DNA of 64,000 nt from the NCBI GenBank assembly GCA_964399985.1, contig CAYNRY010000002.1:496001-560000 (forward strand), written 5' to 3'. The notes under the pieces were generated by a model. That model was not told the origin of the DNA, made no database searches, and saw nothing but the letters and a program-made list of their open reading frames with translations. The first letter of the stretch is position 1. Every line of letters begins with the position of its first letter. This stretch comes from Micavibrio_B sp964399985 (GTDB taxonomy: Bacteria; Pseudomonadota; Alphaproteobacteria; Micavibrionales; Micavibrionaceae). The translations under genes and the position numbers were made by a program. Positions 25,358-35,770 of the stretch are shown here, piece after piece.

Positions 25358-26788
25358 ATGAATGACCTCGGGGGCAAGAAATCCAAAGTTGTGTCCATTT
25401 ACGGTCAGGCGCTGGCACCTGATAGTTACGACCCAACCCCGGAAGTGCAAACTCTATGGTCAAAGGTTTATGAACAATTGCGCGAAGAATTCGGTGAAGC
25501 CGTATTCCGCAGCTGGTTGAAACCGATGACGCTGCAAGCCTGCTATCACGGCACGCTGGAAATTTCTGTCCCGACGCGTTTTATGAAAGACTGGATTCAA
25601 TCTCACTATGCAATGCGCATTTCCGAGATGTGCGCTTCTATCGACGAAAGCATAAAGCGTTTGGAAATCGTCGTTCTGGCCAGCGCTTCCTCTATGAACG
25701 ATGATGAAGTGCCTGTGGCGCCGAAAGCCGTCAAAGCCAACGTCAATGAGCTAGAAAAGCTCGATCTGTCTTCGCCTCTCGATCCACGCTTTAAATTCGA
25801 TAATTTCGTCGTCGGTAAATCAAACGCGCTGGCTCATGCCGCCGCTTGCCGCGTTGTCGAATGCCCGAACGTACCGTTCAACCCGCTTTTCCTGTATGGC
25901 GGCGTCGGCCTTGGTAAAACTCACTTGATGCATGCCATTGCCTGGGCGCTTCGCGAGAAACAGCCTGAGAAGACGGTGATGTATCTCTCTGCCGAGAAAT
26001 TCATGTACCAGTTCGTAAAATCCATCCGTGCGCAAGATACGATGGCGTTCAAGGAAATTATCCGCTCGGTCGACGTGCTAATGATCGACGATATCCAGTT
26101 TATCGCCGGTAAAGATTCAACGCAGGAAGAGTTTTTCCATACTTTCAATGCGCTGGTCGATCAAAACAAGCAGATCATTATTTCCGCCGATAAAGCGCCT
26201 GCCGATATTCAGGGCATAGATGACCGTTTGCGCTCTCGCCTGTCATGGGGCTTGGTGGCCGATATTCACCCAAGCACCTATGAGCTGCGTCTTGGTATTT
26301 TGGAAGCCAAGCGTACGCAATTACAAGCGAAGGTACCGGATGCGGTTCTTGAATTCCTTGCGCTTAAAGTCGTCTCCAATATTCGTGAACTCGAAGGGGC
26401 TTTGAATAGAATCGTCGCTCATGCCGATGTCACGAAATCCGAAGTGACGCTGGAAAGCACGCAGGATGTCTTGCAAGACTTGCTACGGGCCCATGATCGC
26501 CGCATTACGATTGACGAAATCCAGCGTAAAGTGGCCGAGCATTACAACATCCGCCTGACCGACATGCATTCGGCACGCCGTGCCAGACAGGTTGCACGTC
26601 CAAGACAGGTCGCGATGTATCTGGCCAAGCAATTGACGTCCCGCTCTTTGCCTGAAATCGGACGGAAATTCGGTGGCCGCGACCATACGACCGTTATGCA
26701 CGCGGTCCGTAAAGTTGAGGAATTAAGTGGCGAAGACGTCGCTTTCGCGCAGGATATCGAAATTTTGCGCAGAACGCTGACGGGCTGA
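25358..26788 (+). CDS. dnaA: Chromosomal replication initiator DnaA
   Basis: AAA+ ATPase that opens the replication origin. It has 476 residues. The N-terminal DnaB-contact domain is about residues 25-95. Walker A is GGVGLGKTHL, Walker B is VLMIDDIQF, and sensor II lies near NIRELEGALNRI. The C-terminal helix-turn-helix carries the family signature GRDHTTVMHA for DnaA-box recognition. GGAG lies about 9 bases upstream of the ATG. A terminator follows before dnaN. Confidence 0.98.
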   Translation: MNDLGGKKSKVVSIYGQALAPDSYDPTPEVQTLWSKVYEQLREEFGEAVFRSWLKPMTLQACYHGTLEISVPTRFMKDWIQSHYAMRISEMCASIDESIKRLEIVVLASASSMNDDEVPVAPKAVKANVNELEKLDLSSPLDPRFKFDNFVVGKSNALAHAAACRVVECPNVPFNPLFLYGGVGLGKTHLMHAIAWALREKQPEKTVMYLSAEKFMYQFVKSIRAQDTMAFKEIIRSVDVLMIDDIQFIAGKDSTQEEFFHTFNALVDQNKQIIISADKAPADIQGIDDRLRSRLSWGLVADIHPSTYELRLGILEAKRTQLQAKVPDAVLEFLALKVVSNIRELEGALNRIVAHADVTKSEVTLESTQDVLQDLLRAHDRRITIDEIQRKVAEHYNIRLTDMHSARRARQVARPRQVAMYLAKQLTSRSLPEIGRKFGGRDHTTVMHAVRKVEELSGEDVAFAQDIEILRRTLTG

Positions 26789-26840
26789 GTTTAAATAAAT
26801 CCGGATAAACGGAGTTTACGAAATAGAGGATAAAGTGTTG

Positions 26841-26872
26841 AAAGGCGGGAGGATTTCCCGCCTTTTTCTTTT
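26841..26872 (+). terminator. dnaA terminator
   Basis: AAAGGCGGGA / TCCCGCCTTT stem with a short loop and a T-rich tail, about 50 bases after dnaA. It implies that dnaN has its own promoter. Confidence 0.9.
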
Positions 26873-26984
26873 GGGGAATAAATACCCGAAATTGCTGAAA
26901 TCCATTGGAGGCGAAGGTCTTTATGGCTATAGTCGACTATCTCAAAATTCAAAATTTCCTCGAGTGATTCGAAAGGTCCCGTTT

Positions 26985-28103
26985 ATGAAATTCACTATTG
27001 ATCGAGCCGCTCTCCTACGCGCTCTCAACCACGTCCAAAGCGTTGTCGAACGTCGCAGCACTATTCCAATTCTGTCCAACGTGTTGTTCAAGGCGGAAGA
27101 CGGGATGCTGACTTTGGCGACAACCGATATGGATGTCGAAATGACCGAGGCCCTTCCAGCGGATGTCCAAAAACCGGGCGCAACAACAGCTCCGGCAGTG
27201 ACCATCCACGATATCGTGCGTAAGCTTCCCGATTCCAGCAAGGTCACGATCGAGCTCGATGCGTCGGGTAATTTCATTACGGTCAAGGCGGCGCGTTCCG
27301 ATTTCCGCCTGAGCTGTCTGCCGGTTTCCGATTTCCCGCAATTTGGCGGTAATAAACTTCCCGTAGCTTTTTCCATTCCGGCGGCAGACTTACGCGCACT
27401 TATCGACCGTACGAAATTCGCGATGTCGACGGAAGAAACCCGTTATTACCTGAACGGTATCTACGTTCATGCCAGCGACAATGAAGGCGTGCCAGTTTTG
27501 CGTGCTGTCGCGACCGATGGTCACCGTTTGGCAAGATTTGAGATGCCGCTGCCGGAAGGCGCGTCCGCTATGCCGGGCGTGATCATCCCGCGCAAAACCG
27601 TTTTGGAATTGCGCAAGCTTCTCGAAGAAGCGGCTGACGCGATCAAAATTACCTTATCAGAAACAAAAATCAGCTTCGCTTTCGATCATATTATCCTGAC
27701 ATCGAAACTGATCGATGGCACATTCCCTGATTACCAGCGTGTCATTCCATCCGGTAACGACAAATTTGTCGATGTCGATCCGAAGGCTTTCTCGGCAGCG
27801 ATTGACCGTGTGTCGACGATTTCTGATGGTAAATCGCGCGCAGTTAAAATTGCCTTGAAGGATCGCGTCATGATTATATCGGCAAATTCTCCGGAATCAG
27901 GGTCAGCGACAGAAGAAATTGAAGTCAGATCAGAAGTTTCAGGTCTCGATATCGGTTTCAATGCCCGTTACTTGCTGGATATCACCAGCCAGATTTCAAA
28001 CGATGCCTGCCGGATGAGTATGTCGGATCCATCGGCGCCGACGATCATTCAGGATACATCTGATTTATCTGCGCTTTATGTTTTGATGCCTTTAAGAGTT
28101 TAA
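26985..28103 (+). CDS. dnaN: DNA polymerase III beta sliding clamp
   Basis: Ring clamp that holds Pol III on DNA. It has 372 residues from the ATG at 26985 (MKFTIDRAALLRALNHVQ), the usual start. The frame is open further upstream, but that stretch overlaps the dnaA terminator. Three clamp domains are present: VVERRSTIPILSNVL in the first, TEETRYYLNGIYVH in the second, and the C-terminal LYVLMPLRV. A dispersed palindromic repeat follows and separates it from recF. Confidence 0.97.
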   Translation: MKFTIDRAALLRALNHVQSVVERRSTIPILSNVLFKAEDGMLTLATTDMDVEMTEALPADVQKPGATTAPAVTIHDIVRKLPDSSKVTIELDASGNFITVKAARSDFRLSCLPVSDFPQFGGNKLPVAFSIPAADLRALIDRTKFAMSTEETRYYLNGIYVHASDNEGVPVLRAVATDGHRLARFEMPLPEGASAMPGVIIPRKTVLELRKLLEEAADAIKITLSETKISFAFDHIILTSKLIDGTFPDYQRVIPSGNDKFVDVDPKAFSAAIDRVSTISDGKSRAVKIALKDRVMIISANSPESGSATEEIEVRSEVSGLDIGFNARYLLDITSQISNDACRMSMSDPSAPTIIQDTSDLSALYVLMPLRV

Positions 28104-28109
28104 AGAGTC

Positions 28110-28195
28110 ACCGCGAAGTTACGAAGAACACGAAGAGACGCGAAGCAGAATAAAAACTTCGCGTCTCTTTTTCTTAGCTTCGCGCACTTCGCGGT
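28110..28195. repeat. Palindromic repeat, CGCGAAG family, copy 2 (before recF)
   Basis: Outer arms ACCGCGAAGT and ACTTCGCGGT are perfect complements, and inner units ACGAAG/CGCGAAG and CTTCGCG repeat around an AT-rich centre. The element ends 6 bases before the recF ATG, where a ribosome site would be. Similar repeats occur before argS and at 19599-19671. Confidence 0.8.
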
Positions 28196-28201
28196 AAAAA
28201 G

Positions 28202-29317
28202 ATGTCTTACTTAAAATCTCTCACATTGCAAAATTTTCGTTCCTATAACGAGGCTCATTTAAATGGATTGGCGTCGGGTTTTATCGTGCTCACCGGTCCC
28301 AATGGCGCGGGCAAAACAAATATCCTGGAAGCGATTTCATTATTATCGCCGGGCAAAGGTTTGCGTAGCGCCGATATCGACGACATTCAGAAAAAAGATG
28401 CACCATTACCATGGGTTGTCTCGGCCAAGGCGGAAACGATTTACGGTGAAATACCGCTTGGGACGGGCCGTGATCCGGCCAAAAAGCGCCGCGTCATTCG
28501 TATCAAGGGCGAGGCGGCTAAATCCCAGGCCGAGTTGGCCGATTATATATCCTGTCTCTGGCTCACGCCTGCGATGGACCGCATTTTTCTCGAAGGGTCT
28601 TCAGGACGGCGTAAATTTCTCGATCGCATGGTTTTTGCCTTTGACCCCAGCCATGCGGGCCGGCTGACGCGGTACGAAAATGCGCTGTCCCAGCGTTCAA
28701 AACTGCTAAAAGAAGAAAATGCGGCGGACCCAAGCTGGCTAAACGCGCTGGAAGACCAGATGGCGGAAACAGGGATTGCCATTGCCGCAGGTCGACTTGA
28801 TTTCGTGCAAAGACTGCAAACAGTCTGTAATCGCGGCGATGAAGCCGAGTTTCCGGTGGCCGATATTTCTATGAGCGGTTTTGTCGAGGATCGGCTCTCA
28901 TCCTTGCCTGCCGTCAAGGTCGAGGAAGATTTTCGCCGCCAGCTCCTATTATCGCGGAGCCAGGATTCGGTGATGGGCGGCGCGAATGCCGGTCCGCACC
29001 GCTCCGATTTACAAGTGCGCTACCGGAGCAAAAATATGCCAGCCGACCAATGTTCGACCGGTGAACAAAAGGCTCTTCTCATCGGTATCGTGAACGCGCA
29101 TGCAAGCCTGATCAAGGCCGAGCGCGGGAGCGCACCGATTTTGCTGCTCGATGAAATTGCCGCGCATTTAGACGAAAATCGCCGCGCGAAACTCTTTGAA
29201 AAACTCGAAAAGCTGGGTGGTCAGGTATGGCTGACCGGCACGGATGACGAGCTATTTTCTTCTATCCGAAACGGACAGAAATTCCATGTCGGAAACGGTG
29301 GTTTCGACCCCTTCTAA
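28202..29317 (+). CDS. recF: DNA replication/repair protein RecF
   Basis: SMC-like ATPase that loads RecA at gaps with RecO and RecR. It has 371 residues. The N-terminal LTLQNFRSYNEAHLNG is followed by Walker A TGPNGAGKTNILEAIS, and the C-terminal half carries the ABC signature STGEQKALL and Walker B ILLLDEIAAHLD. The ATG at 28202 lies directly after a palindromic repeat, with only AAAAG as a possible ribosome site, so translation may be weak or influenced by the hairpin. Confidence 0.95.
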   Translation: MSYLKSLTLQNFRSYNEAHLNGLASGFIVLTGPNGAGKTNILEAISLLSPGKGLRSADIDDIQKKDAPLPWVVSAKAETIYGEIPLGTGRDPAKKRRVIRIKGEAAKSQAELADYISCLWLTPAMDRIFLEGSSGRRKFLDRMVFAFDPSHAGRLTRYENALSQRSKLLKEENAADPSWLNALEDQMAETGIAIAAGRLDFVQRLQTVCNRGDEAEFPVADISMSGFVEDRLSSLPAVKVEEDFRRQLLLSRSQDSVMGGANAGPHRSDLQVRYRSKNMPADQCSTGEQKALLIGIVNAHASLIKAERGSAPILLLDEIAAHLDENRRAKLFEKLEKLGGQVWLTGTDDELFSSIRNGQKFHVGNGGFDPF

Positions 29318-29436
29318 ATGCCTGATTTTAAAGGTGTTTTAAGTGGATAAAAGAACCGAAAAAACTGGCTATTTCGAGGGAATCTGATATAAATTTAAGC
29401 TCTTCAAATCATTAGGAAATCTGGAATTTTTTACCC

Positions 29437-31887
<2,451 letters not shown>

Positions 31888-31892
31888 TGTTG

Positions 31893-31956
31893 GCCGCGAA
31901 GGCGCGAAGACACGAAGAAGAATAAATAATACTTTGTGCCTTCATGCCTTCGTGGC
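31893..31956. repeat. Palindromic repeat, CGCGAAG family, copy 3 (before argS)
   Basis: Units GCCGCGAAGGC, GCGAAGA and CACGAAG on the left and CTTTGTGCCTTC, GCCTTCGTGGC on the right, around an AT-rich centre. It begins 5 bases after gyrB and ends 11 bases before the argS ATG. Confidence 0.8.
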
Positions 31957-31967
31957 ATAAAAAAATC

Positions 31968-33785
31968 ATGAAATCTATCATTCAAAAATTATCGGATATC
32001 GTTGGTCAAGCTTTTGTGGCGGAAGGGCTGGACGCTTCTTTTGGCCGGGTGGTGTTTTCGGACCGTCCCGATCTGGCGCAGTTTCAATGTAACGGCGCGA
32101 TGGCGGCGGCCAAGGCCGCGAAACAAAATCCGCGTGCGGTTGCTGAAAAAATTATCGATCATCTGCAAAGAAATGAAATTTTTCAAAAAGTCGAAATCGC
32201 CGGGCCGGGTTTTATCAACCTGACTTTGAAAGATGAAATTTTAAGCCAACATGTATCGGCAATTGCGGGCGATGTGCGCTGCGGCGTGCCGGTTTTTAAT
32301 GACGGCGATATGGTCGTTCTCGATTACGGCGGCCCGAATATCGCCAAGGCGATGCATGTCGGCCATTTAAGATCGGGTATTATCGGCGATACGCTGCGCC
32401 GCGTGCTGTCTTTTGCCGGTTATAAAACGCTCGGCGATATCCATATGGGCGACTGGGGCACGCATATGGGCATGCTTTTCAATGACTATCTAAAACGCGG
32501 CGAGCAAAATCTTGTGCTGGATACAAACCTTTCCGATCCGGCGTCAGTACAAAGACTGTTCGACGATATGGGGGAGCGTTATCCGAGAGCGTCGGGCGCG
32601 GCCAAGGAAGATGACAGCTTGCGCGCCGAGGCGTTGGAAGTAACCGTCAAGCTTCAAAACGGCGATAAATTGCTGATGGAAATGTGGCACAAGGTGCGCG
32701 AAGTTTCCGTTATGGCCATGCGCAAAAATTATAAGGCGCTAAACGTCGAGTTCGATCTGTGGAAAGGCGAAGCGGATGTCCATGACAGAATCGCGCCAAT
32801 GGTTGAGAAGTTGAAAGCCGGACATTATGCCGTGCCGAGTGACGGGGCGATCGTCATCCAGGTCAAAAAGAATGACGACACGAAAGAATTTCCGCCGCTG
32901 ATCCTGGTCAAGCGTGATGGCGGTTTCATGTACGGCACGACCGACCTTGCCACCTTGCAAGAACGGATGGATTTATATTCTCCGGCCAAGATTATTTATA
33001 TCGTCGATCAACGCCAGCATCTGCATTTCGAGCAGGTGTTCAGGGCGGCGAAAATCTCTGGCATTGTGCCGGAAAATGTCGAGTTGACCCATGCAGGTCA
33101 TGGCACGATGAACGGCACGGACGGCAAGCCGTTCAAAACCCGCGCCGGCGGCGTTTTGAAACTCGAGGATTTGATCGAGATGGGCCTGCAAAAAGCGCGG
33201 GAGCGTTTGCGCGAAGCTGGGATGGATAAGGATTTATCGGCAGAAGAATTGGAGGCAATCGCGCACAAAGTCGCCATTGCCGCGATCAAGTTTGCCGACC
33301 TACAAAATAACCGGATCGCCGATTATGTGTTCGATCTGGATCGCCTGACGCAATTCGAAGGCAAGACAGGGCCGTATCTTTTGTATCAGGCGGTAAGGAT
33401 TAAAAGCCTTTTAGAGAAAGCTCAACACGTCATTCCGGCGAAGGCTGGAATCCATGGCAGCCTATCCGCAGATCGTATGGATTCCGGCCTTCGCCGGAAT
33501 GACGACGGAATTGTTGTTGACGAAACAACCCGTCCTCTCGCGCTGCTTCTCTCCGCTTTCCCTGACGCCGTGGATAACGCCGCGCGTAATTACACGCCGC
33601 ATGTCTTGTGCGATCACGCCTATAAATTGGCACAAGAGTTTTCTGCCTTTTACGCCAAGGTACATATTTTATCGGAGAGCGATGAAGTTAAACGCGGCAG
33701 TCTGATTGCGCTGTGCCGTACCGTTTATGAGCAGTTAGAGAAAACGCTCGGGCTTCTCGGGATCGATATACCCGAGCGTATGTAA
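31968..33785 (+). CDS. argS: Arginyl-tRNA synthetase with in-frame repeat insertion
   Basis: Class I enzyme that charges tRNA-Arg. It has 605 residues from the ATG at 31968. The N-terminal Add-1 domain is followed by the HIGH motif as HVGH in GGPNIAKAMHVGHLRSG. The KMSK motif is replaced by the ArgS-type GTDGKPFKTRAGG. The C-terminal DALR anticodon domain ends LGLLGIDIPERM. Codons 488-512 are an inserted palindromic repeat that keeps the frame, at the junction of catalytic and anticodon-binding domains. Another repeat covers the ribosome-site region. Whether the enzyme tolerates the insertion must be inferred, since it should be essential. Confidence 0.95.
   Translation: MKSIIQKLSDIVGQAFVAEGLDASFGRVVFSDRPDLAQFQCNGAMAAAKAAKQNPRAVAEKIIDHLQRNEIFQKVEIAGPGFINLTLKDEILSQHVSAIAGDVRCGVPVFNDGDMVVLDYGGPNIAKAMHVGHLRSGIIGDTLRRVLSFAGYKTLGDIHMGDWGTHMGMLFNDYLKRGEQNLVLDTNLSDPASVQRLFDDMGERYPRASGAAKEDDSLRAEALEVTVKLQNGDKLLMEMWHKVREVSVMAMRKNYKALNVEFDLWKGEADVHDRIAPMVEKLKAGHYAVPSDGAIVIQVKKNDDTKEFPPLILVKRDGGFMYGTTDLATLQERMDLYSPAKIIYIVDQRQHLHFEQVFRAAKISGIVPENVELTHAGHGTMNGTDGKPFKTRAGGVLKLEDLIEMGLQKARERLREAGMDKDLSAEELEAIAHKVAIAAIKFADLQNNRIADYVFDLDRLTQFEGKTGPYLLYQAVRIKSLLEKAQHVIPAKAGIHGSLSADRMDSGLRRNDDGIVVDETTRPLALLLSAFPDAVDNAARNYTPHVLCDHAYKLAQEFSAFYAKVHILSESDEVKRGSLIALCRTVYEQLEKTLGLLGIDIPERM
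33429..33503. repeat. 75-bp palindromic element inserted in frame in argS
   Basis: 27-base arms that begin GTCATTCCGGCGAAGGC and end GCCTTCGCCGGAATGAC, 26 of 27 positions matching, with a 21-base centre. It is exactly 25 codons long and starts on a codon boundary, so it encodes a peptide beginning VIPAKAGIH and ending MDSGLRRND. The same peptide-like strings are known as translations of a widespread non-coding intergenic repeat in other proteobacteria. Confidence 0.9.
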
Positions 33786-34922
33786 TTAGTTTGCGGAAAC
33801 AATATCCCAGCCTGAAATTGTCTGTCGCTTGATCGCCGATTTAAAGCTACTTTTACATCCTGTGAATTGAAGAGGTTCTTTAGCGTTACTTTTAATAGCA
33901 AATGAAGTCTGGTGTTTACTTGTAATGCAAATATTTCGGCTTATTTCGTGCGAATCGAAGGCTACATTGAACGAATTATTCATTTTATTGTCTATGAAAG
34001 AGCAGTTTTGACATCCTCGAATTGAAACGTCTGAATATTTCCCTTTCGGACCAAACTGATTATTTTTAACAAGAAAATTCTTAAGCTGGTAAGGGTAAAT
34101 ACTATTCACCCCACTCCAAAAATAATAACGGTCAATACTCGGTTCCCCGGCGATGGCTGTCCATAGGAACGGTCCTGCAAAATTATTATTTTCAACAGTA
34201 ATATTTACCGATCCTGCTTTGGCTGTCATGCCGGTTCCGCTTTGGCCTATATAATTATTACTTATAATTGAATTTCCAACTGCAACGAAATCTATGGCTT
34301 GTTCTAGATCGCCTTTACCAAGCTTAATTTTTTTATAGCTGGTATTGGTAATGTGGTTTCCCGCAATTCTTACATTATTGCATTGATGAGCTTTTATTCC
34401 GTCCATGCCTGTATTTTCGATCTTATTAAGATAAATCCTCATGTTTTCGCAGAGAGATTTTATGGGGAGGGGGACGATATTGGATGTACCCATTATATCT
34501 CCCATGACATGAATACCGTTAGCGGCTACGTCTCGAATATAGAATCCTCGTATGGAAACATTACTAACTGCCTCACCGCTGAGAATGCCATCATTTTTAG
34601 CGTTTTGAATGATAACAGGCCATTCAGTACTCATTGGATTGTTCGATGGATTTACATCATTGCCCTTTGCGTTTTTAGCTAAAAGTTTAAGGCTCTTGTT
34701 GATGTAAGCTGGCCCGTAAGTTCCGGGCAAAACATTTACAACGCCATTGACTGCAACTTTAGCAATCGCTTCATTTATTGTTTTATAAGAGCCTACTTTC
34801 AGTGAGGCCGCTTGCACGCCATCATCGTCAACCCAAACGACTTTTTCTAAGGTGGCGGCTTGAGATGGTTGAATAATAAACGCGAATAAAAGCGCGATTA
34901 AGCATGCAGTTGTAAATTTCAT
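33786..34922 (-). CDS. Exported right-handed beta-helix protein
   Basis: 378 residues with a signal peptide (about 1-22, ending PSQAA). The mature part is a series of Asn-rich turns with the parallel beta-helix pattern (e.g. NVSIRGFYIRDVAANGIHV, NNVRIAGNHITNT and NSIISNNYIGQSG). Catalytic residues of pectate lyases or polysaccharide lyases are not evident. It is convergent with argS with no gap between the two stop codons. AT-rich base use contrasts with neighbouring genes and may indicate acquisition. A polysaccharide-binding or lyase role is a guess. Confidence 0.75.
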   Translation of the reverse strand: MKFTTACLIALLFAFIIQPSQAATLEKVVWVDDDGVQAASLKVGSYKTINEAIAKVAVNGVVNVLPGTYGPAYINKSLKLLAKNAKGNDVNPSNNPMSTEWPVIIQNAKNDGILSGEAVSNVSIRGFYIRDVAANGIHVMGDIMGTSNIVPLPIKSLCENMRIYLNKIENTGMDGIKAHQCNNVRIAGNHITNTSYKKIKLGKGDLEQAIDFVAVGNSIISNNYIGQSGTGMTAKAGSVNITVENNNFAGPFLWTAIAGEPSIDRYYFWSGVNSIYPYQLKNFLVKNNQFGPKGKYSDVSIRGCQNCSFIDNKMNNSFNVAFDSHEISRNICITSKHQTSFAIKSNAKEPLQFTGCKSSFKSAIKRQTISGWDIVSAN

Positions 34923-35005
34923 GAAGCTCTCCCTTATTCTAATGATGATGCTTCAATGTTTAAAGGGAGGTTAAGTTAGGTAAAATACAAGGTAAATTTT
35001 ATCAA

Positions 35006-35770
35006 TTATCTTGCCAAAAGGACTTTATAGAAAAAATAAGTTCCCGAGGGAGGTGTTGAAGACAGGGATTTCAAGCAGCCGCTTGAAGCACGACTAACCG
35101 GGGGTATGACTTTTCCTGAACTTCCAATGAACCCGCCTCCAAATCTTTGATAAGTAGTATGAAACGCACTACTGCCTGATTGAGAAGGAGCATCATCACC
35201 ATTGTTAGGGATGTTCAACGATTTATTAATCTCCATGCATATGTCTTTTTTTAGGTACAGAAGAAAAACAATTAGATCTTTTGCAGAATTTGGATCGGAC
35301 TGACAACCAGAGCCTCCTGTTCCTATACCAGGAACGCAGGTTTGTGCCGTTGCAAACCATTCTTTATATCTAGAGGAAGCAGATTGCGACGTATCTAGCC
35401 ATTTGACATCAGGGATCATGTAAGGAATTTTATTATACACCTTGCATCCTGTATCGGGGCATTGAGCAACATCATAAAGCGGGCCATTTACAGAGTTAAA
35501 GGTTATTTGACCCTCGGAGTATCCTGAAGAAAGGATTTTTTGAACGCTTGCTTCCAATTGCTGACTGTATTCAATAATCTGAGAGGCTGCAGTCTTCGCA
35601 TTCCCCTTACTCGCCAAGCTACTCGAAGGGCCTTGGGATTTGCTGAAGGTAAAATAAAGCGCGCCGAAAAGCGCGACACCGAGGAGGATATAGAGAAGCA
35701 TCGCGCCGGATTCTCTCTCCCTAGCCCTCCTGTAAGCAGGAGGGAATGATAATGAATTACTCTGCTGCAT
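35006..35770 (-). CDS. Prepilin-like membrane-anchored protein beside dotL
   Basis: Up to 254 residues from the ATG at 35770, which lies inside the end of the DotL-like gene (14-base overlap). A further in-frame ATG 22 codons upstream is less likely. After a basic stretch (RRARERESGAMLLYILLG) comes one hydrophobic helix, then a helical and Ser/Gly-rich periplasmic region with four Cys (two in CPDTGC). The basic-E-hydrophobic arrangement recalls prepilins, but the canonical G-F-x3-E motif is absent. Tight linkage to dotL suggests a component of the same machine. A hairpin (CCCTCCTG/CAGGAGGG) lies at 35727-35746. Confidence 0.55.
   Translation of the reverse strand: MQQSNSLSFPPAYRRARERESGAMLLYILLGVALFGALYFTFSKSQGPSSSLASKGNAKTAASQIIEYSQQLEASVQKILSSGYSEGQITFNSVNGPLYDVAQCPDTGCKVYNKIPYMIPDVKWLDTSQSASSRYKEWFATAQTCVPGIGTGGSGCQSDPNSAKDLIVFLLYLKKDICMEINKSLNIPNNGDDAPSQSGSSAFHTTYQRFGGGFIGSSGKVIPPVSRASSGCLKSLSSTPPSGTYFFYKVLLAR

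Noticed and set aside
33786..34922. Pectate lyase assignment for the beta-helix protein
   Set aside because: The helix repeats are present, but the catalytic Asp/Arg/Lys set of pectate lyases could not be seen.
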